Source of the DNA: Trichoplax sp. H2 | Lineage: Eukaryota; Placozoa; Uniplacotomia; Trichoplacea | DNA length: 64,000 nt | Direction: 5' to 3' | Assembly (NCBI GenBank): GCA_003344405.1 | Contig: NOWV01000241.1 | Span: forward strand, 1 to 64,000 | In this document: in pieces, positions 51,977 to 64,000 of the stretch | How the letters are laid out: the number at the start of each line of letters is the position of its first letter | How positions within the stretch are numbered: the stretch's first letter is position 1 | Made by a program: the position numbers and the translations under genes | The notes under the pieces: model-generated | Database searches by the model: none | What the model was told of the DNA's origin: nothing | What the model saw: only the letters and a program-made list of their open reading frames with translations

Positions 51977-54900
51977 ATGGCCGATGTTGGTCCTGGTGGT
52001 GGAATGGAAAGAGACGACGGTGACGACGGTAATTATAACAAGATAAATAATATTACAGTACAGTAATCGCGTATAGATAGATGCCATCATGTTCAACGTT
52101 TTCACATGTTAAATACTACAGTTGTACTGTACATCTACTCAATACCGGTTGGACAGTATGCGCTCTTTGATCGAGAAATGTACTCGTATACGCGTATTGT
52201 TAGTGTTTGACGAAAGTCAATTTAATCTCATCTATCATAAGTGTTGATTGTAGAATAGCTTGGTAGTCAATTTATAATTAATACCATACTTTCGTACAGA
52301 TTTATGTCCAATTTTCATGTTAGAAACATTTGGACAACGTTCATACATGTTTATATATTAGACTAATTTACTACATTTTCTATGCAGGAGGTCGCGGTGA
52401 ACAATTAAAACGCTCAGCTGATATTGATAACTATGATGAAGCGAAGAATAAGAGGGCTAAAACAGATGATTCCGATGTGGAAATTAGCGCCAGAGTTTTA
52501 ATCCAGAGTCGGGTTAGTCGATTATGCTTTAATTGACGGATTAATGAATAAAAATCGTCTCCATTTTGAAGCGAATCGCTTTCGCATCATGTGATGAAAT
52601 TTTGTTTTAAAATAATAACAATAAATTACATAGTTTAAGCGAAATAAATATCTTGTAAATTGCATAGTAGCTATTGTCATTCAGTTATGTCCCGCGAAAT
52701 TGAAATTACTATCGCTTGCATTAGTGACAATTGCCGGCACTAGGACTTACTAGACTTACAAATTGCTGCATCATATGACATTGCTAATACCATCAGTAGC
52801 TAAAGAGTACAAACAAATCTTCAATTCAGTAGAGTGTAGCAAGGTCTATAGATTGTCTGCGTAAAAATACGCCTATAGTATACTTTCGCTATTCGTCTTA
52901 CTGTAATTCTTTTTTTACATTGAAATATCGTTTATTGTTTCACTTATAAATTATAATTCAGCTTGATTTGATGTTTTTATCTGTGAAACTTTGACGTTTT
53001 ACAGAGACGTTCATTACAATAACCATAATATGATACTGTACGTACAGTATGTAGCTTTTTATCATAGATTATACTGACCTCTTCAGTTTGCAAAAATTGT
53101 TTTCACTTTCAACTCTACTTTCTAACTTGTAATGGATAGTTAGTACTTTGTAGCACTTTGCTATGACTCTGTGATGGTAAGGTAAAGCAGCATCCAATAT
53201 TTACTTATTGATTATCCGTATTTATCATTTATGATTTAATTACTGTGATCATCTCAAGTATGTATAGAGATATGTAACTGTTACTTTTTACGTAAGTTAA
53301 GTTCGCCTTACGAATGTAGTGAGTGATTGTTAATCTTAATTAATAACGTATCGATAATACTTAATATGTTATTTCGTTTAGGATGCTGGCGGGATTATTG
53401 GCAAGGTACGTAAATTAAGAAAGACTGGAATGTTATGCCCATTGTGCTAATAGATATTTGCACAAAGCCATGGAATTATATGGCTATTCACTGGGATGAT
53501 TGCTAGCATTTTCGTTATAAATAACTTGCAGCCGTAAAATCTTGGAAGAAATTCGGCGCTTTAATGCTATAGAGAAAATTGCTGACGTAATATATTCTTG
53601 GCTAACTCAGATGCTTATTAATTACCGTATACATTCCATATATAGGGTGGTCTGACTATTAAACGTCTTCGTAGTGAGGTTAGTTAACTGTAAATAAATA
53701 TATTTTCGTGTTTGCTCATTGCTCTTTCAAGATAGATAAATCTGTCCTAACTGATTCTTCCTAATGCCAACAATCTCCACCCTAACAGATAAAAGTAGTC
53801 TGTGTAATTAGTTATATTCGTTATTTGGAGACTTATGATGGCTAAGCTTCTACTATAGTCGTGATGATATCCAGTTTTGATATCCCTTACTGGTATTGTT
53901 TTGTATTGTCAGTGATACTTCTCATTTACGTGATTGCATTACTTTATAATGATTCTAATATTAACAGTCGCTGGCATTGTACTCTCTTGAAGTATATTGT
54001 TTCATAACCTTAGAATTTAGGTCCTTGCGCTTTGTGAGCATCATGGGCTTAATAATTTTCAGTATAAATTTTAAAAATTACTTTACTCAGTGCACTTGTG
54101 AGTTGTGACTGCTTGATGACGTATTTCATCTGTAGTACTCTACTTTATGTAAGTAAATTTATACCTCACTTAAAGCTATACTTGTTAAATTCAATATTTC
54201 TCACTGTACAGTATGTTAAAATTAAAAAAAATTTTATGTATTCGAAAGTTTGCTCTATATTCCCCATATTGGAATCCTATTCTATCGTAGTACTGTCCTC
54301 ACCCTAGAATTATGCTAGATATTATCCGAATCTTAATCCTATGTTAACCTGTCCTATTCCAGTATAATGCTGTGGTATCAGTGCCCGAATCACATTCCAC
54401 CGAGCGGTATGTCCCTATCTCCTTCCACTCTAATGTCATTGGTTATATGGTTTAAATTTATTTATGCTAAGCGATTTACTTTGTATAATTATGTTTATAA
54501 GTTAATAAATATAGCAATGTAGACTACAAACAAGGATGTTCTTGAAAGTGATATAAAAGACGATTTTTCATTGCTGCCAAAAATTTACAACCTATTCGAC
54601 CAGTACCAGTAATAGCATTGGAAAATGCCCTTAAAGCCTCTTGTAGCAATTTTCCTATACGTTAGACTACTATCGATCTTGTTCAATACGTTACTTTTAT
54701 ACAGATATTTGAGAACCTGTATCGAAATATAAGTGTTATCTACGGATACTTAGTCATATTTAATTTGCAAGGTATAACATTAACATATATTTTTATCTTT
54801 TATTTTAGAATATTGACAATCAAGGCTGGTTTAAAGAATGTATTGTCTATATTTCATGAAGTTATCCCGAAACTTGGCGATGTATGAACATTAATTATGG

Positions 54901-56778
54901 CATTGTTTCAATGGAGAAATATTAATGTTGTATTTTTTATTAACATCAATCAACAGTATCGTGATCGCCCTGCTGATTCGGATAATTATCAGACAGAGGT
55001 CAATTTATTAGTACAGCAATCGCAAGTTGGTGGTATTATTGGTCGTGCTGGCTTTAAAATTAAAGAATTACGTCAGGTTAGTGTTGCAACTTCGTCGATT
55101 GTTTCGGTTGTATAGATTGACCTTGGGTAAATAATCAAATCTTGCAAGCACTAATTATTGTATTATTGTGTAGGAAACAAATGCTGGTATCAAGGTAAAA
55201 TTATGAGATACCTTTTCTAAGGCTAGGTCGACGTTTTTAGAGACCGTGGCATTTTTTGCTTAAATCAGTTCTTGCAATCATAGATATTTGCAGATACAAT
55301 GCCGCGTTCAACCGAAAGAGTTGTCTCTATTACAGGTATGATTATAACGAATGTTATGTAATAATTGTACGCACACAGACATTGGCGTCCTATATTGCTA
55401 ACGTATGGTGGATTAAATTTTAGGTACTCCAGCTACGATTGTGAAAGCTATTCAGTCTATTTTGGAAATTCTTTTAGAGGTAATTTGAGAAGTTTGAATA
55501 CCGTAATTTGGAAAATATTCTAAGTGTAGATTATTTTATTTCGCTTATGAAATTAGTCGCCACCCAAGGGGCGCGTAGATCTTTATGATCCTGATAATAA
55601 TTTATCACGAGGAGGTAGCAATTATCGAGATAATCGTTACCGTGATAATCAAATGCCACCAGCTAGTAGTAGTCGTGGATCGGATTGGCGATCTGAAGGC
55701 GATTATGATCGCCCTTACGACTACCCAAGAGGCCGAGGCAGAGATTACGATCGTGACAGCCGCAGTGGACCAGCCCGAAGGGGACGTCCACAATCAAATT
55801 GGGATTCTGATCCAAGATACCCTAATTACAGACGAGAACCTTCAAGTAGATATCCACCTATATCAGGTAGTCCTGAACATGGTCGACGTTATCCTAGGGA
55901 TGATAGGGGTTATGAACGCGATTACGAACCAAGAGATAGACCGTTTTATGGAAGGGATTTTCAGGACTCCCCTCATCAACCACCGATGGATTATGGGCAC
56001 GAGCCAGTTTCGGTAAGACCTTGTAGTGTACTATGGACGCCATTAACTTCTCAAAGTCTGCGCGGTTACATTAACATTGGCTGAATACATATTTGTTGCA
56101 TGCAATTGTAATTTATGCTTGATGGTCTATTTTTAATAGCATCAGCCAAAAGAACCAGCAGAAAGGCCAGTGTATGGAGGTATGTAACTTTACCATGAAC
56201 TGTACAATTAATACTTGCATTTGAGGTATGATACTGACTTCTTTATCTGCTCATATTAAAGGCGATAGTCGTCGACAAGAGAAAGGACCAGCGACAGTAC
56301 AAGTATCTATACCTAAAGATGTAAGAGATAACTTCCATGCTAAACTTTCAATTACCTTTATTGACTCGTAATTTCGATAAATAGTTAGCAGGTTCTATAA
56401 TTGGGAAAGGAGGTACCCGCATTCGTGATGTCAGGTATACTTAACTTTAAAATTTTACCACAAAAATTTTTATGAATTCATCCAGATATGTGTTGTGGTG
56501 TATTTATCACTAAAATCTCTAATTTGGGTCTTATTTAGAGAAAGGAGCGGAGCTATGATTAAGATTGATGATGCCAGACCTGGTGAAGATTATCGGGTAA
56601 TCACTATTTCTGGCGGTAAAGATCAGATTGATGAAGCTCATGGTTTGTTACAAGATTGGTAGGTTCAATGAGCTGCGACAGTTCCTTTTTAGTAGTTATA
56701 GTAGTGGCCTTACGGAGGCTATGTACTCACGAAAAATCTAATTTTAGTGTTAGGCAATATTCTGGGAAACAATTTTGA
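51977..56778 (+). CDS. HNRNPK: Heterogeneous nuclear ribonucleoprotein K, 16 exons
   Basis: Predicted 451-residue poly(C)-binding protein with three KH domains, acting in pre-mRNA processing, transcription and translation. Exons: 51977-52028, 52388-52512, 53382-53405, 53646-53678, 54363-54406, 54809-54881, 54957-55076, 55174-55194, 55284-55335, 55424-55479, 55557-56012, 56140-56179, 56262-56320, 56385-56434, 56539-56658, 56748-56778; phases agree. KH1 (about 52-117) has IIGK+GG split between two exons; KH2 (about 127-190) has GGIIGRAGFKIKELR; KH3 (about 372-445) has LAGSIIGKGGTRIRDVR. The long exon 11 encodes an Arg/Tyr/Asp/Gly/Pro-rich linker like the human KI region, with RGRGRDYDRDSRS. The C-terminus VRQYSGKQF mirrors the family end. 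Three exons are 33 nt or shorter. Human length is 463. Confidence 0.95.
53033..53050. repeat. Perfect 18-bp GTAC palindrome in an hnRNP K intron
   Basis: ATACTGTACGTACAGTAT equals its own reverse complement. It is an isolated member of the GTAC family, outside the dense spacers. Confidence 0.85.
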
Positions 56779-58618
56779 ATCTCCTATAAAACTGTTAAAG
56801 TTTCAGTTGCCCGATTAAGACTTCGAGAAATATCTAAAGATGGCGATAGTCTGATACCATGGCTTAATTATTCCTATTAAATTCCCTTTTTCGCCGTTAC
56901 CTTTATAGAGTTGCGACTTTTGTGTTCAGGACAGATTTCATTTCGTCGCTTACATAACTGATTGTCTTCACATGTTGGTAAGCTAGGTTAAGGTTGGAGC
57001 CTCAAAGATCACTTAGATACTTGCTGACTGGCATCCTTCCCTGCTGTAGTTTCTATTTTTCTGTACAGTATATAATACATTACAGTAACAATTAATCGAC
57101 ATACTCTTTGTAAGTATGCTTGTGAAGAAATTAATTTATTATTATGTATACGATCGACGATCGTCCTTTGCCCTTGAGTAGCTGATAAAGCTTTGTCTTG
57201 TATGTATCTTAATAGTGATATTATTGCATTGGAAATAAAGCGATGAGTTTACAAACTATTGTTTGCTGTTATGTTTTCGCTAATAAAGACCTTAATACCG
57301 GCATTAGAGTTGTTGTAACGTACTTGCTAAGGTGTATTCATGCATGTCGGTGTTGCTGTTGAATTTTGTTATTATGGCATATTTAGCCTCATTTATAGTA
57401 GTAATTACAGTAATCTCTCTAATGGTACGTGGATGATTGTAGTAACAACCGCATCTATAAATTGAGAATGTCCTGTATTCAAGGTAGAGATCTTTCCTAT
57501 ATTTGGATAGAGTATCAGTGACGCTAACGTATGCAAGCATAATGATTAATCTCTTACTGTCTGATAGCAAGTACAAGTTTATGTGCGTGCCTACAGTATA
57601 CGTAAAAAGAAATTGTAGCGGAAAGTAGATTCTCGATATAATACTATAGAACTAATTCCTTGCACCTCTTAATGAGACCTCCGTTACTTTCTACAGCGAA
57701 TAGCTTTCACCGACGAATTACGGGTGCACGTTTACATTGTAAATTAATTTACTTGTGTCAGAATAAGTATATTGCTTTCATAAATTCGATTCACGATTTA
57801 TAACCTTGCTTAATTAAAGATATAACTTGTCTTGCATTAAGATATTTTATTAGACATTCATATATATATACAAATCATTACAAATTACAGACAATGAGTT
57901 TACATTTTATACATCGTAAATATTTGAAATTTTATAACAATTATATATTATTATGCATACAGTATAACTCCAAATTCTGCGTGAGGTAAATAGTAAAATT
58001 TGCAGTTGCTCTGTTATAAAAATAATCTTCCGTACTCTATTTATTTGTTTTAAATGCTGTAGTTGACAGTAAATATCTAACTGCACTCAGGGAGTGCCGG
58101 AGACGCATAGTACGCTATGTTGCATATTACATTATGATATACTTTGTCAGGATGTACTATATATAATTTTGTCGTAGTTCCGTCATTGACAGGGACGGTT
58201 AATGACGGTGAAGTCAGACTTGTGTAGTTTTAAAGTATCAAAAATGAAGATTATTAAAAATATGATATTACAAATCTATTTGGATCAAGATATAGCCTAT
58301 TAATAATATACATAATAAGTTACATACTGTAACTATTAAATAGATACTAATAAAATAATCACAGTGACATGCATCTGCTGTACGGTTATATAGATTTTAT
58401 CAACACGTATATCACTTTCTTAACGATAACATTACAGTAATACTTGCGTTCTTGAATAATTACAGTACGAATTCTACTTCAAGCTAAACTGGAAATAGAA
58501 TAGAAAATTTTGGATCTATCATGTAGAGAAAATTCTAAATTTTAAAGCAATAAGTTTTCAACACTGATGCAAGGATAATTTACTAAATGTAGTATTACTG
58601 ATTTGTATTAGCGAATCG
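56779..58618. other. Convergent intergenic region, hnRNP K and DET1
   Basis: No coding signal recognised. A single GTACAG palindrome is near 57061, but there is no array. Confidence 0.6.
57234..57239 (+). terminator. Candidate polyadenylation signal for hnRNP K
   Basis: AATAAA about 455 bases after the stop, with a second AATAAA at about 57282. Confidence 0.4.
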
Positions 58619-60855
58619 TTATATCACATATTCTTTATTATCTTTAGAATTATGACGGAAGTGGAAATTCACTATGTAATCGATGTTGGTCCGTTGTACA
58701 GATATGGCAAAAGGATAAAATGGATGGAATGTAAATGCTACTAATCTTCTCGCTAATGGAGGCGACTGAACGTCGGGTATTCCGGGGAAAATCTTAAACT
58801 TGAGTAGCCCAGAATCGCGACCGAAAAACCTATAATTTTAAAATATATAAGACTTGTAAAATACAATTGTTTGCGTGATAAGCCATATACTTGTATTTGG
58901 GTATTCTATAGAGCTGCATTAAAATGAGTCAATTTAAATATAATGTCTACTGAAGCGCAAGTATTTGACTTTGATACTTGTACTCGTATATAATATTCTA
59001 TCAATTAAACTAGCACAATTAGCGAAAATATCTTTATAATTCGTTTGTTATTCATATATTGACAGGGTTATTAAAAATGACCAAGTCTACTGATTATACA
59101 AATAGAAAAATTTCTTCCTCTAGAACAACGTTTGTTTATAGCAATGGCTACAGTAACTAGTACATTTATCATTATTGTATATGGTCGTTGTCAAATACCA
59201 TACTTTATGCATTTATTACCCTAACACTAATATTAGTGAGTAAAAGGCAGAGAAAGTCGATGTTAAAACTACCAGTAGTCATTTCCTTTAAATTTCTACT
59301 TCTAACTGACAGTGAGTAGGGGTTAACATTAATTAACTGCAAATTTAATACTGAGTTGTTATACTTACTTTATTGGATGATCACCACATGGTTTTGGTCT
59401 CTCCAACTGCGATATCCATTTATCATCGAAACTAAATAATGAAAGATCTAAGTATGGGCTACTACTAAATGATTGAGCGCTTATAGGCAATTGAGCCAGC
59501 AGCCTTTTAACCGCTTCTATATGACCACCATATTTAGCACTAACAATAGTATCTTTAAAACGACGGAGTAATTGCCTTGCATGGAGATTATTTGAAGCAC
59601 TGCTTGTAAAGGGGATTGCTAAATGTAATTGAGCATTGCGGAATTGATCACAAAATTCTTCAAAAAGGCGTAACAATAATTCGGAAGTATTTTCAAATAC
59701 CGCTATTACTTTGGTCGATTTGGTATTATAAATGACAAATAAAGATGGTTGAGCATTTGGATCCATGACACGCATGGTGACTACATCTTCATTGGCATAT
59801 TTAATTAATAGATGCTCTTCATCTAACATTTGCATTTTCCACATTCTTAAAGCACAAAAGTAAATGTAATGCTTATAAAATCTTCTCAATCCATCAGGTC
59901 CTTCTTGATTAGCTTTTCTCCACAGATAAGTTAATAGGCGATGTTTTAATGAGTTAATGGAGGTATCACAAAAAGGTCTGTCCCTACGTTGAGGACGAGT
60001 TGAGGCAGTTGTATTGGACTGATAGTGATGACTGGTTATATTTGCTGATAGAGCAGATAAAGCTAGCTCGTCATCATCAAAACAAAATCGACCAATAGTA
60101 CGAATATCGATCAAGAGGCCATGCTTAGTTACTTGAAAGATGTGAATGGTTTGTTGTTGAACCGATAAAACAGTTAGAATATCTTTATATAAATACAAGC
60201 CTTGATTATGGGATAGATAGATTTTATCATAACGGAATGTTTTCTGATCACAGTGGCGACCAGTTTGTAAATCAACGATATGGATGGTGTAATGTTCCAA
60301 TGGAGAGCGCACATTCGGAAAAACAGATTCATTACTTCGATAAATATCATAAAAATAAGGGCTTGGATCTTCCGGTACTGCAATTGCAGAACATACAATT
60401 ACATATCGGCTATCGTCTGTGTATAAGCTGCATTCTCGATTGAGTAATTCTCCATTACTGGTGACAGTAGTAATAAATTGGCGCTTAAAAAATACATCAA
60501 ATATTTTACTACGTAAATAGGCTGCGTCCACGTTGGCATGGAGTAATGATTCTGCAGCACTTGGGCCTTGAAATTGATAAATTTCAACGGATTTTTGATC
60601 TAGTGAGAAAGCAATAAATGAATTGCCATCGGGTGAAAATTTACGCATAAAACATAATCGTTTTTCTACATCAACCACAGTAAAATTCGGGCATATATTC
60701 TGATACAACGAGCGAGTTTGGTACCAATTTGTCCCTGGCGATGCTTGATTGCATTGTCGTTGATGTAATTTCCAGACAATATTTTGAATTGGTAGACGAC
60801 GAGGACGAAAAGGTCGTTCGCTTTCATGGAGTTTGTGTTTCTTCTCCGCTTCCAT
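58619..60855 (-). CDS. DET1: DET1 homologue, DDB1-CUL4 ubiquitin ligase adaptor, 2 exons
   Basis: Predicted 565-residue protein (human 550). DET1 is a WD-like adaptor that works with DDA1, DDB1, COP1 and CUL4 to ubiquitinate transcription factors such as c-Jun, mainly in the nucleus. Exon 1 is 59369-60855 and exon 2 is 58619-58829. The reading frame of exon 1 seems to stop just past the GTAAGT donor, so the second exon is needed; the join gives [19 protein letters not shown], a family match. Conserved segments in exon 1 include [57 protein letters not shown] and [20 protein letters not shown]. Exon 2 has [20 protein letters not shown] and ends NKEYVI. The AATAAA hexamer occurs within its last codons (58632-58641). 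Confidence 0.95.
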
Positions 60856-61159
60856 AGATGGAATAATGGACTATCTACTCATCGATATAGCAATTCATCG
60901 ATTGAATCACTTCATTGACTTGGTTCAAAGTGATGAAAATTCGATTAAACTTGGTTAGCTAATTCATTTGGCGAGGAGATCTAGCTCATCGTTTATGGTG
61001 GCAGGCGATTTTGAATGGAGTGCGTGCGTTGTCAATGGTTGCAGAGTCTGATGGCAAGCGTGCAAAATGAGTTGTCACCTAATTGTCTCCCCACTATTGT
61101 GCTATAGGCTATATTACGGATACAGAACAGAAAGTTAGGGTGACAACCTGGTATGCTCG

Positions 61160-61240
61160 CAGCAGACCGTACAGTACAGTACTACAGTACACTACTCTAC
61201 AGTACAGTACTGTACTGATAGTACTGTAGTTCTGGACACG
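61160..61240. repeat. GTAC-palindrome cluster between DET1 and HERC1
   Basis: Short array with CCGTACAGTACAGTACTACAG and ACAGTACAGTACTGTACTG, about 310 bases upstream of the DET1 start. Confidence 0.8.
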
Positions 61241-61554
61241 TCAAAGACTACGGAAAGACGGAAAGTGATGATCCTAAAAGTAGGAAGCCGACTATTTTGC
61301 TACTCATTTTGACTGCACCGTATGTCTGTAGCTGTACACTATACTATCAAAAATTGGCAATCAAGATTAACAGTATGGACGCTTTCAGTGGTCCACGTTA
61401 TAAAGAGTGATGGGAAAAGTGATCAGCCTGATTCTTTTTTGGATCTGTAGTTAGCGCTGTCATGGACCACTAGAAGAAATACAGTAAACACTGAAAAGTC
61501 CATCCGTCCAAGGAGAGTGTCCGGATACTGTACTCGGTGTCCTCTATGCTATCA

Positions 61555-61650
61555 GACAGACGGACTTTTCCAACTGGATGAGACCGAAAATGTCGAAAAA
61601 TAGTTACTCAGTATGGATCTTCCATCTCTGTTTTCTAAATCATTCGAATT
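61555..61650 (+). repeat. Dispersed repeat, copy 2
   Basis: Same word order as 50110-50270, without the internal GTAC array (see copy 1). Both copies lie in divergent spacers. Confidence 0.65.
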
Positions 61651-62995
61651 AATTTGAAATAACATTGATGATCTAAAGTTAGTACTTCCAAGCAGAGCTT
61701 AAAAAAAACGTAATATTACTTAATTTAGAAAAAAACCAGTCAATTCAGAATCGACTGTCTGCGTACTAAAGTAAGGTCATAGTGAAGCCCTTGATGAAAT
61801 TAAGTCAAATGTCTGTCCATCCGAAAGGGTACCCAGTCCAGGTATTTCTTGTAGTCATCCATGGCGCTGCCAAGTGATCAAATCGTTTCAAAACAACAAC
61901 ACTAGTAATATAGATGTAACTTATATTTATTGACATATATACTGTACAGTATTTATTATATTATAACATTGTAAGGAAGGATTGTCTCTAGCCATAGGCT
62001 TGCAAAGCCTACGGGCTCTGTACAATCTGCCTTGCAGCAATGCACCTTGCAAATTAGGCGAGTCGCTGCAGCCAGCAAGCTTATTGCCAGCTATCATCAC
62101 AGTTTCATACATCTCTATCTGCTGATGCAGTAGTACGACCAGCAACTACAACAACTGTTCATTTCCAAAAATGTCCAGCCTGACGATTTCGCCGGTCATT
62201 TTTAGCTGTTGTGTTTGCATTAGCTCCCAAATTCTTACCAAGTACTTTGGAGCCAGTCACTCTTGTAGTAGAAAGTCCGTGGCGCTGTACCCTTACTCTT
62301 GTATAGTATTGCACTGGTTGTATGAAACAGTTTTGGCTTACAGTGCTATTATTGATAGAGATGGCAAAAAGAGGAAGAAGGAAGTCCGTCCGACCCGATG
62401 TCTGTCTAGGATGGATTTTAGTATGATACTCTACTGTCTTATTTATGTCTTTGAGGCGATATTAATCCTTATTATAGTTCACCGAGATGAACTGGCGTTC
62501 AGCTAACAGAAAGCTTTACTACTGTTGATATTGCCAGCTCGATTGGGATATTACTAATTGAGTTCAAGTTGTCCTATTATTTATTATTACTCTCTCTCTC
62601 TCTCCACTTGTCTACAGACACAGGCTATTTTAATCATCGTCTTCGCTTACAGGAAACTATTCTTGATACAACCGACGGTATTATCGTCTCGAAAAAGGAG
62701 CTTGATTCAAAGTTGTTGTTATGAGTGATGATGGGTTGCTAGTTTTCACAACATGATGGCTTGTCAGCACAATCCGTTGAGGATAGCATATTATTATTAG
62801 GGTTAAGAAGAGAGGATTTTATTTTACAATTACACATCATAATTACTGATATTTTTTAAGATAATTAAATTATTGTCGATATTGCCGATTTGGATATTAG
62901 ACTATAGAAATTTACATGAAATCAATCAAGCAGCGTGGAGTGTAGTACAATTGAAACTTATCTAAATTCAACCTTAATCATCAATCTGCATCACC

Positions 62996-63973
62996 ATGCA
63001 AGAGAATAGTTGTGAATGGAGTCAAGGCTATCATTTAACGTGGTATGACCATTTGAATGCTGATTGGAGTAATGAAAATATTAGGCTGTTTACATCACGT
63101 CATGGTATTGATGGATTGTTCGACAAATTGGTAACCAACCGTGAGGCCCAAGCAGCCAATCATGACCATCAAAATAGTACTTATAGTGCCTTGCCCACCT
63201 ATGAAAGCAAGACGATCGATCAATCGTTGTTAGTAGACTACCTCAACACTTTAATCCTCAATCAATATCGATTAGTTAAAGCAGTCAATACTCAGTTGCC
63301 ATTTACGACTTATCTTCGCAAACGATTAATTATCCTACAACGATTATATCATGCCAACTTTTATCGATATTATAGCCAAGACAAGCCTCTCTTACAAAGT
63401 GTTGCAGCAGCGTCGTCGACACATTCCAGTGGTCCGACAAGAGGGCCTGATCCATCCAATTCTCTTTATCGCCCATCGACTTCAGCCATAACCAATCTTG
63501 CTACAACTGGACAATCGCAAGGAGTCAATTTATTAATTGAAGTGGGTGTCAAGACTGGTATCAATGTCATATTTATGCTATTAAAACAGTCATGGTTGAA
63601 TGATGCCAAGAGTAGTACTTATTGGAATCAACTTCTTTCAACCGCTTTACAAACGTTAATGTTGATGCCTCCGTTAAGTTTAGCTAGTGAGCCCAAATTA
63701 CCTAGATTAGCTCAAGACACTTTAAATAGCGTCGTTGAATTTTTGACATCATCGCTACAAGCTGATTCCGGTAATACTTTTGAAGGTCGACAAATAGCCA
63801 TTGAATTATTATTAACCATTGCAATACAGAAAGGCTCTCTTGGTGCTATTCTCAATTGGATACAATTAGCATTATCGTTAGCTAATTCTCCTCATCCTTT
63901 GCCTCAAGACCAACCCATGGCTATCCATGGCGATCTATTTAATCGTTTATTGCTACAAATTGAAATTGGCAAT
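62996..63973 (+). CDS. HERC1: HERC1-like giant E3 ligase, first coding exon (partial)
   Basis: The exon encodes 326 residues from MQENSCEWSQGYHLTWYDHL and ends at a GTAAGA donor, exactly in phase; the rest of the gene lies beyond the window. The order of conserved segments matches the HERC1 N-terminus: WYDHLNADWSNENI, DKLVTNREAQ, YLRKRLIILQRLYHANFYRY, EVGVKTGINVIFMLLKQSW, MPPLSLASEPKLPRLAQDTL and IELLLTIAIQKGSLGAILNW. HERC1 is a membrane-trafficking protein of over 4,800 residues with RCC1-like and HECT domains, none of which falls inside this window. The start is the first ATG in a CACC-ATG context. HECTD4-type proteins share parts of this region but the fit is to HERC1. Confidence 0.87.
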
Positions 63974-64000
63974 GTAAGATATTCTAATATAAATATCGGT

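Larger units (their letters stand above)
60856..62995. other. Divergent spacer between DET1 and HERC1
   Basis: Holds both presumed promoters. It contains a GTAC cluster, a dispersed-repeat copy and a CT microsatellite at about 62590-62604. No other gene recognised; frames near 61927 and 62171 have no family resemblance. Confidence 0.55.

Overview
This is a eukaryotic, almost certainly animal, nuclear window. It is AT-rich and dense with genes, and most genes are split by short introns with plain GT-AG borders. The recognisable genes are conserved animal ones: ARIH1, class I aldolase, TMEM199, the AP-3 beta subunit, a p66/GATAD2 protein, MAU2, hnRNP K, DET1 and HERC1. The intron structure, the compact genome and an NB-ARC STAND ATPase would suit an early-branching animal such as a placozoan. 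That placement is inference; no species-specific marker was found.

Layout, left to right. A GTAC-palindrome repeat field (330-1860) precedes ARIH1 (+, 2001-6054, 16 exons). ARIH1 converges on an intronless aldolase gene (-, 7768-8853). A divergent spacer with GTAC repeats leads to intronless TMEM199 (+, 10461-11042). TMEM199 converges on the 30-exon AP-3 beta gene (-, 13156-21516), which carries a 180-190 bp tandem repeat in an intron. Another GTAC repeat cluster and an unassigned 2 kb stretch lead to an NT-C2 domain gene (+, 24202-27379) and a small coiled-coil/PH gene (+, 27836-29644). These converge on GATAD2 (-, 30459-32576). A gene-poor stretch of about 6.5 kb follows, rich in minisatellites (32.6-39.2 kb). 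Next are an intronless NB-ARC STAND ATPase (-, 39179-41770) and MAU2 (-, 43729-48821). A repeat-rich divergent spacer precedes hnRNP K (+, 51977-56778, 16 exons). DET1 (-, 58619-60855) is divergent from HERC1 (+, starting at 62996 and running off the window).

Exon models were rebuilt by eye from splice signals, reading phase and remembered family sequence. The ARIH1, AP3B, NT-C2, PH, GATAD2, HNRNPK and DET1 models each sum to a multiple of three with matching phases. MAU2 borders are partly approximate.

The genes do not form a pathway. Several act in ubiquitin transfer (ARIH1, DET1, HERC1), endolysosomal trafficking or acidification (AP-3 beta, TMEM199), chromatin or cohesin (GATAD2, MAU2) and RNA binding (hnRNP K). 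The most striking non-gene signal is that clusters of GTAC-centred palindromes sit in all four divergent 5'-5' spacers and upstream of ARIH1, and are nearly absent from the convergent 3'-3' spacers.
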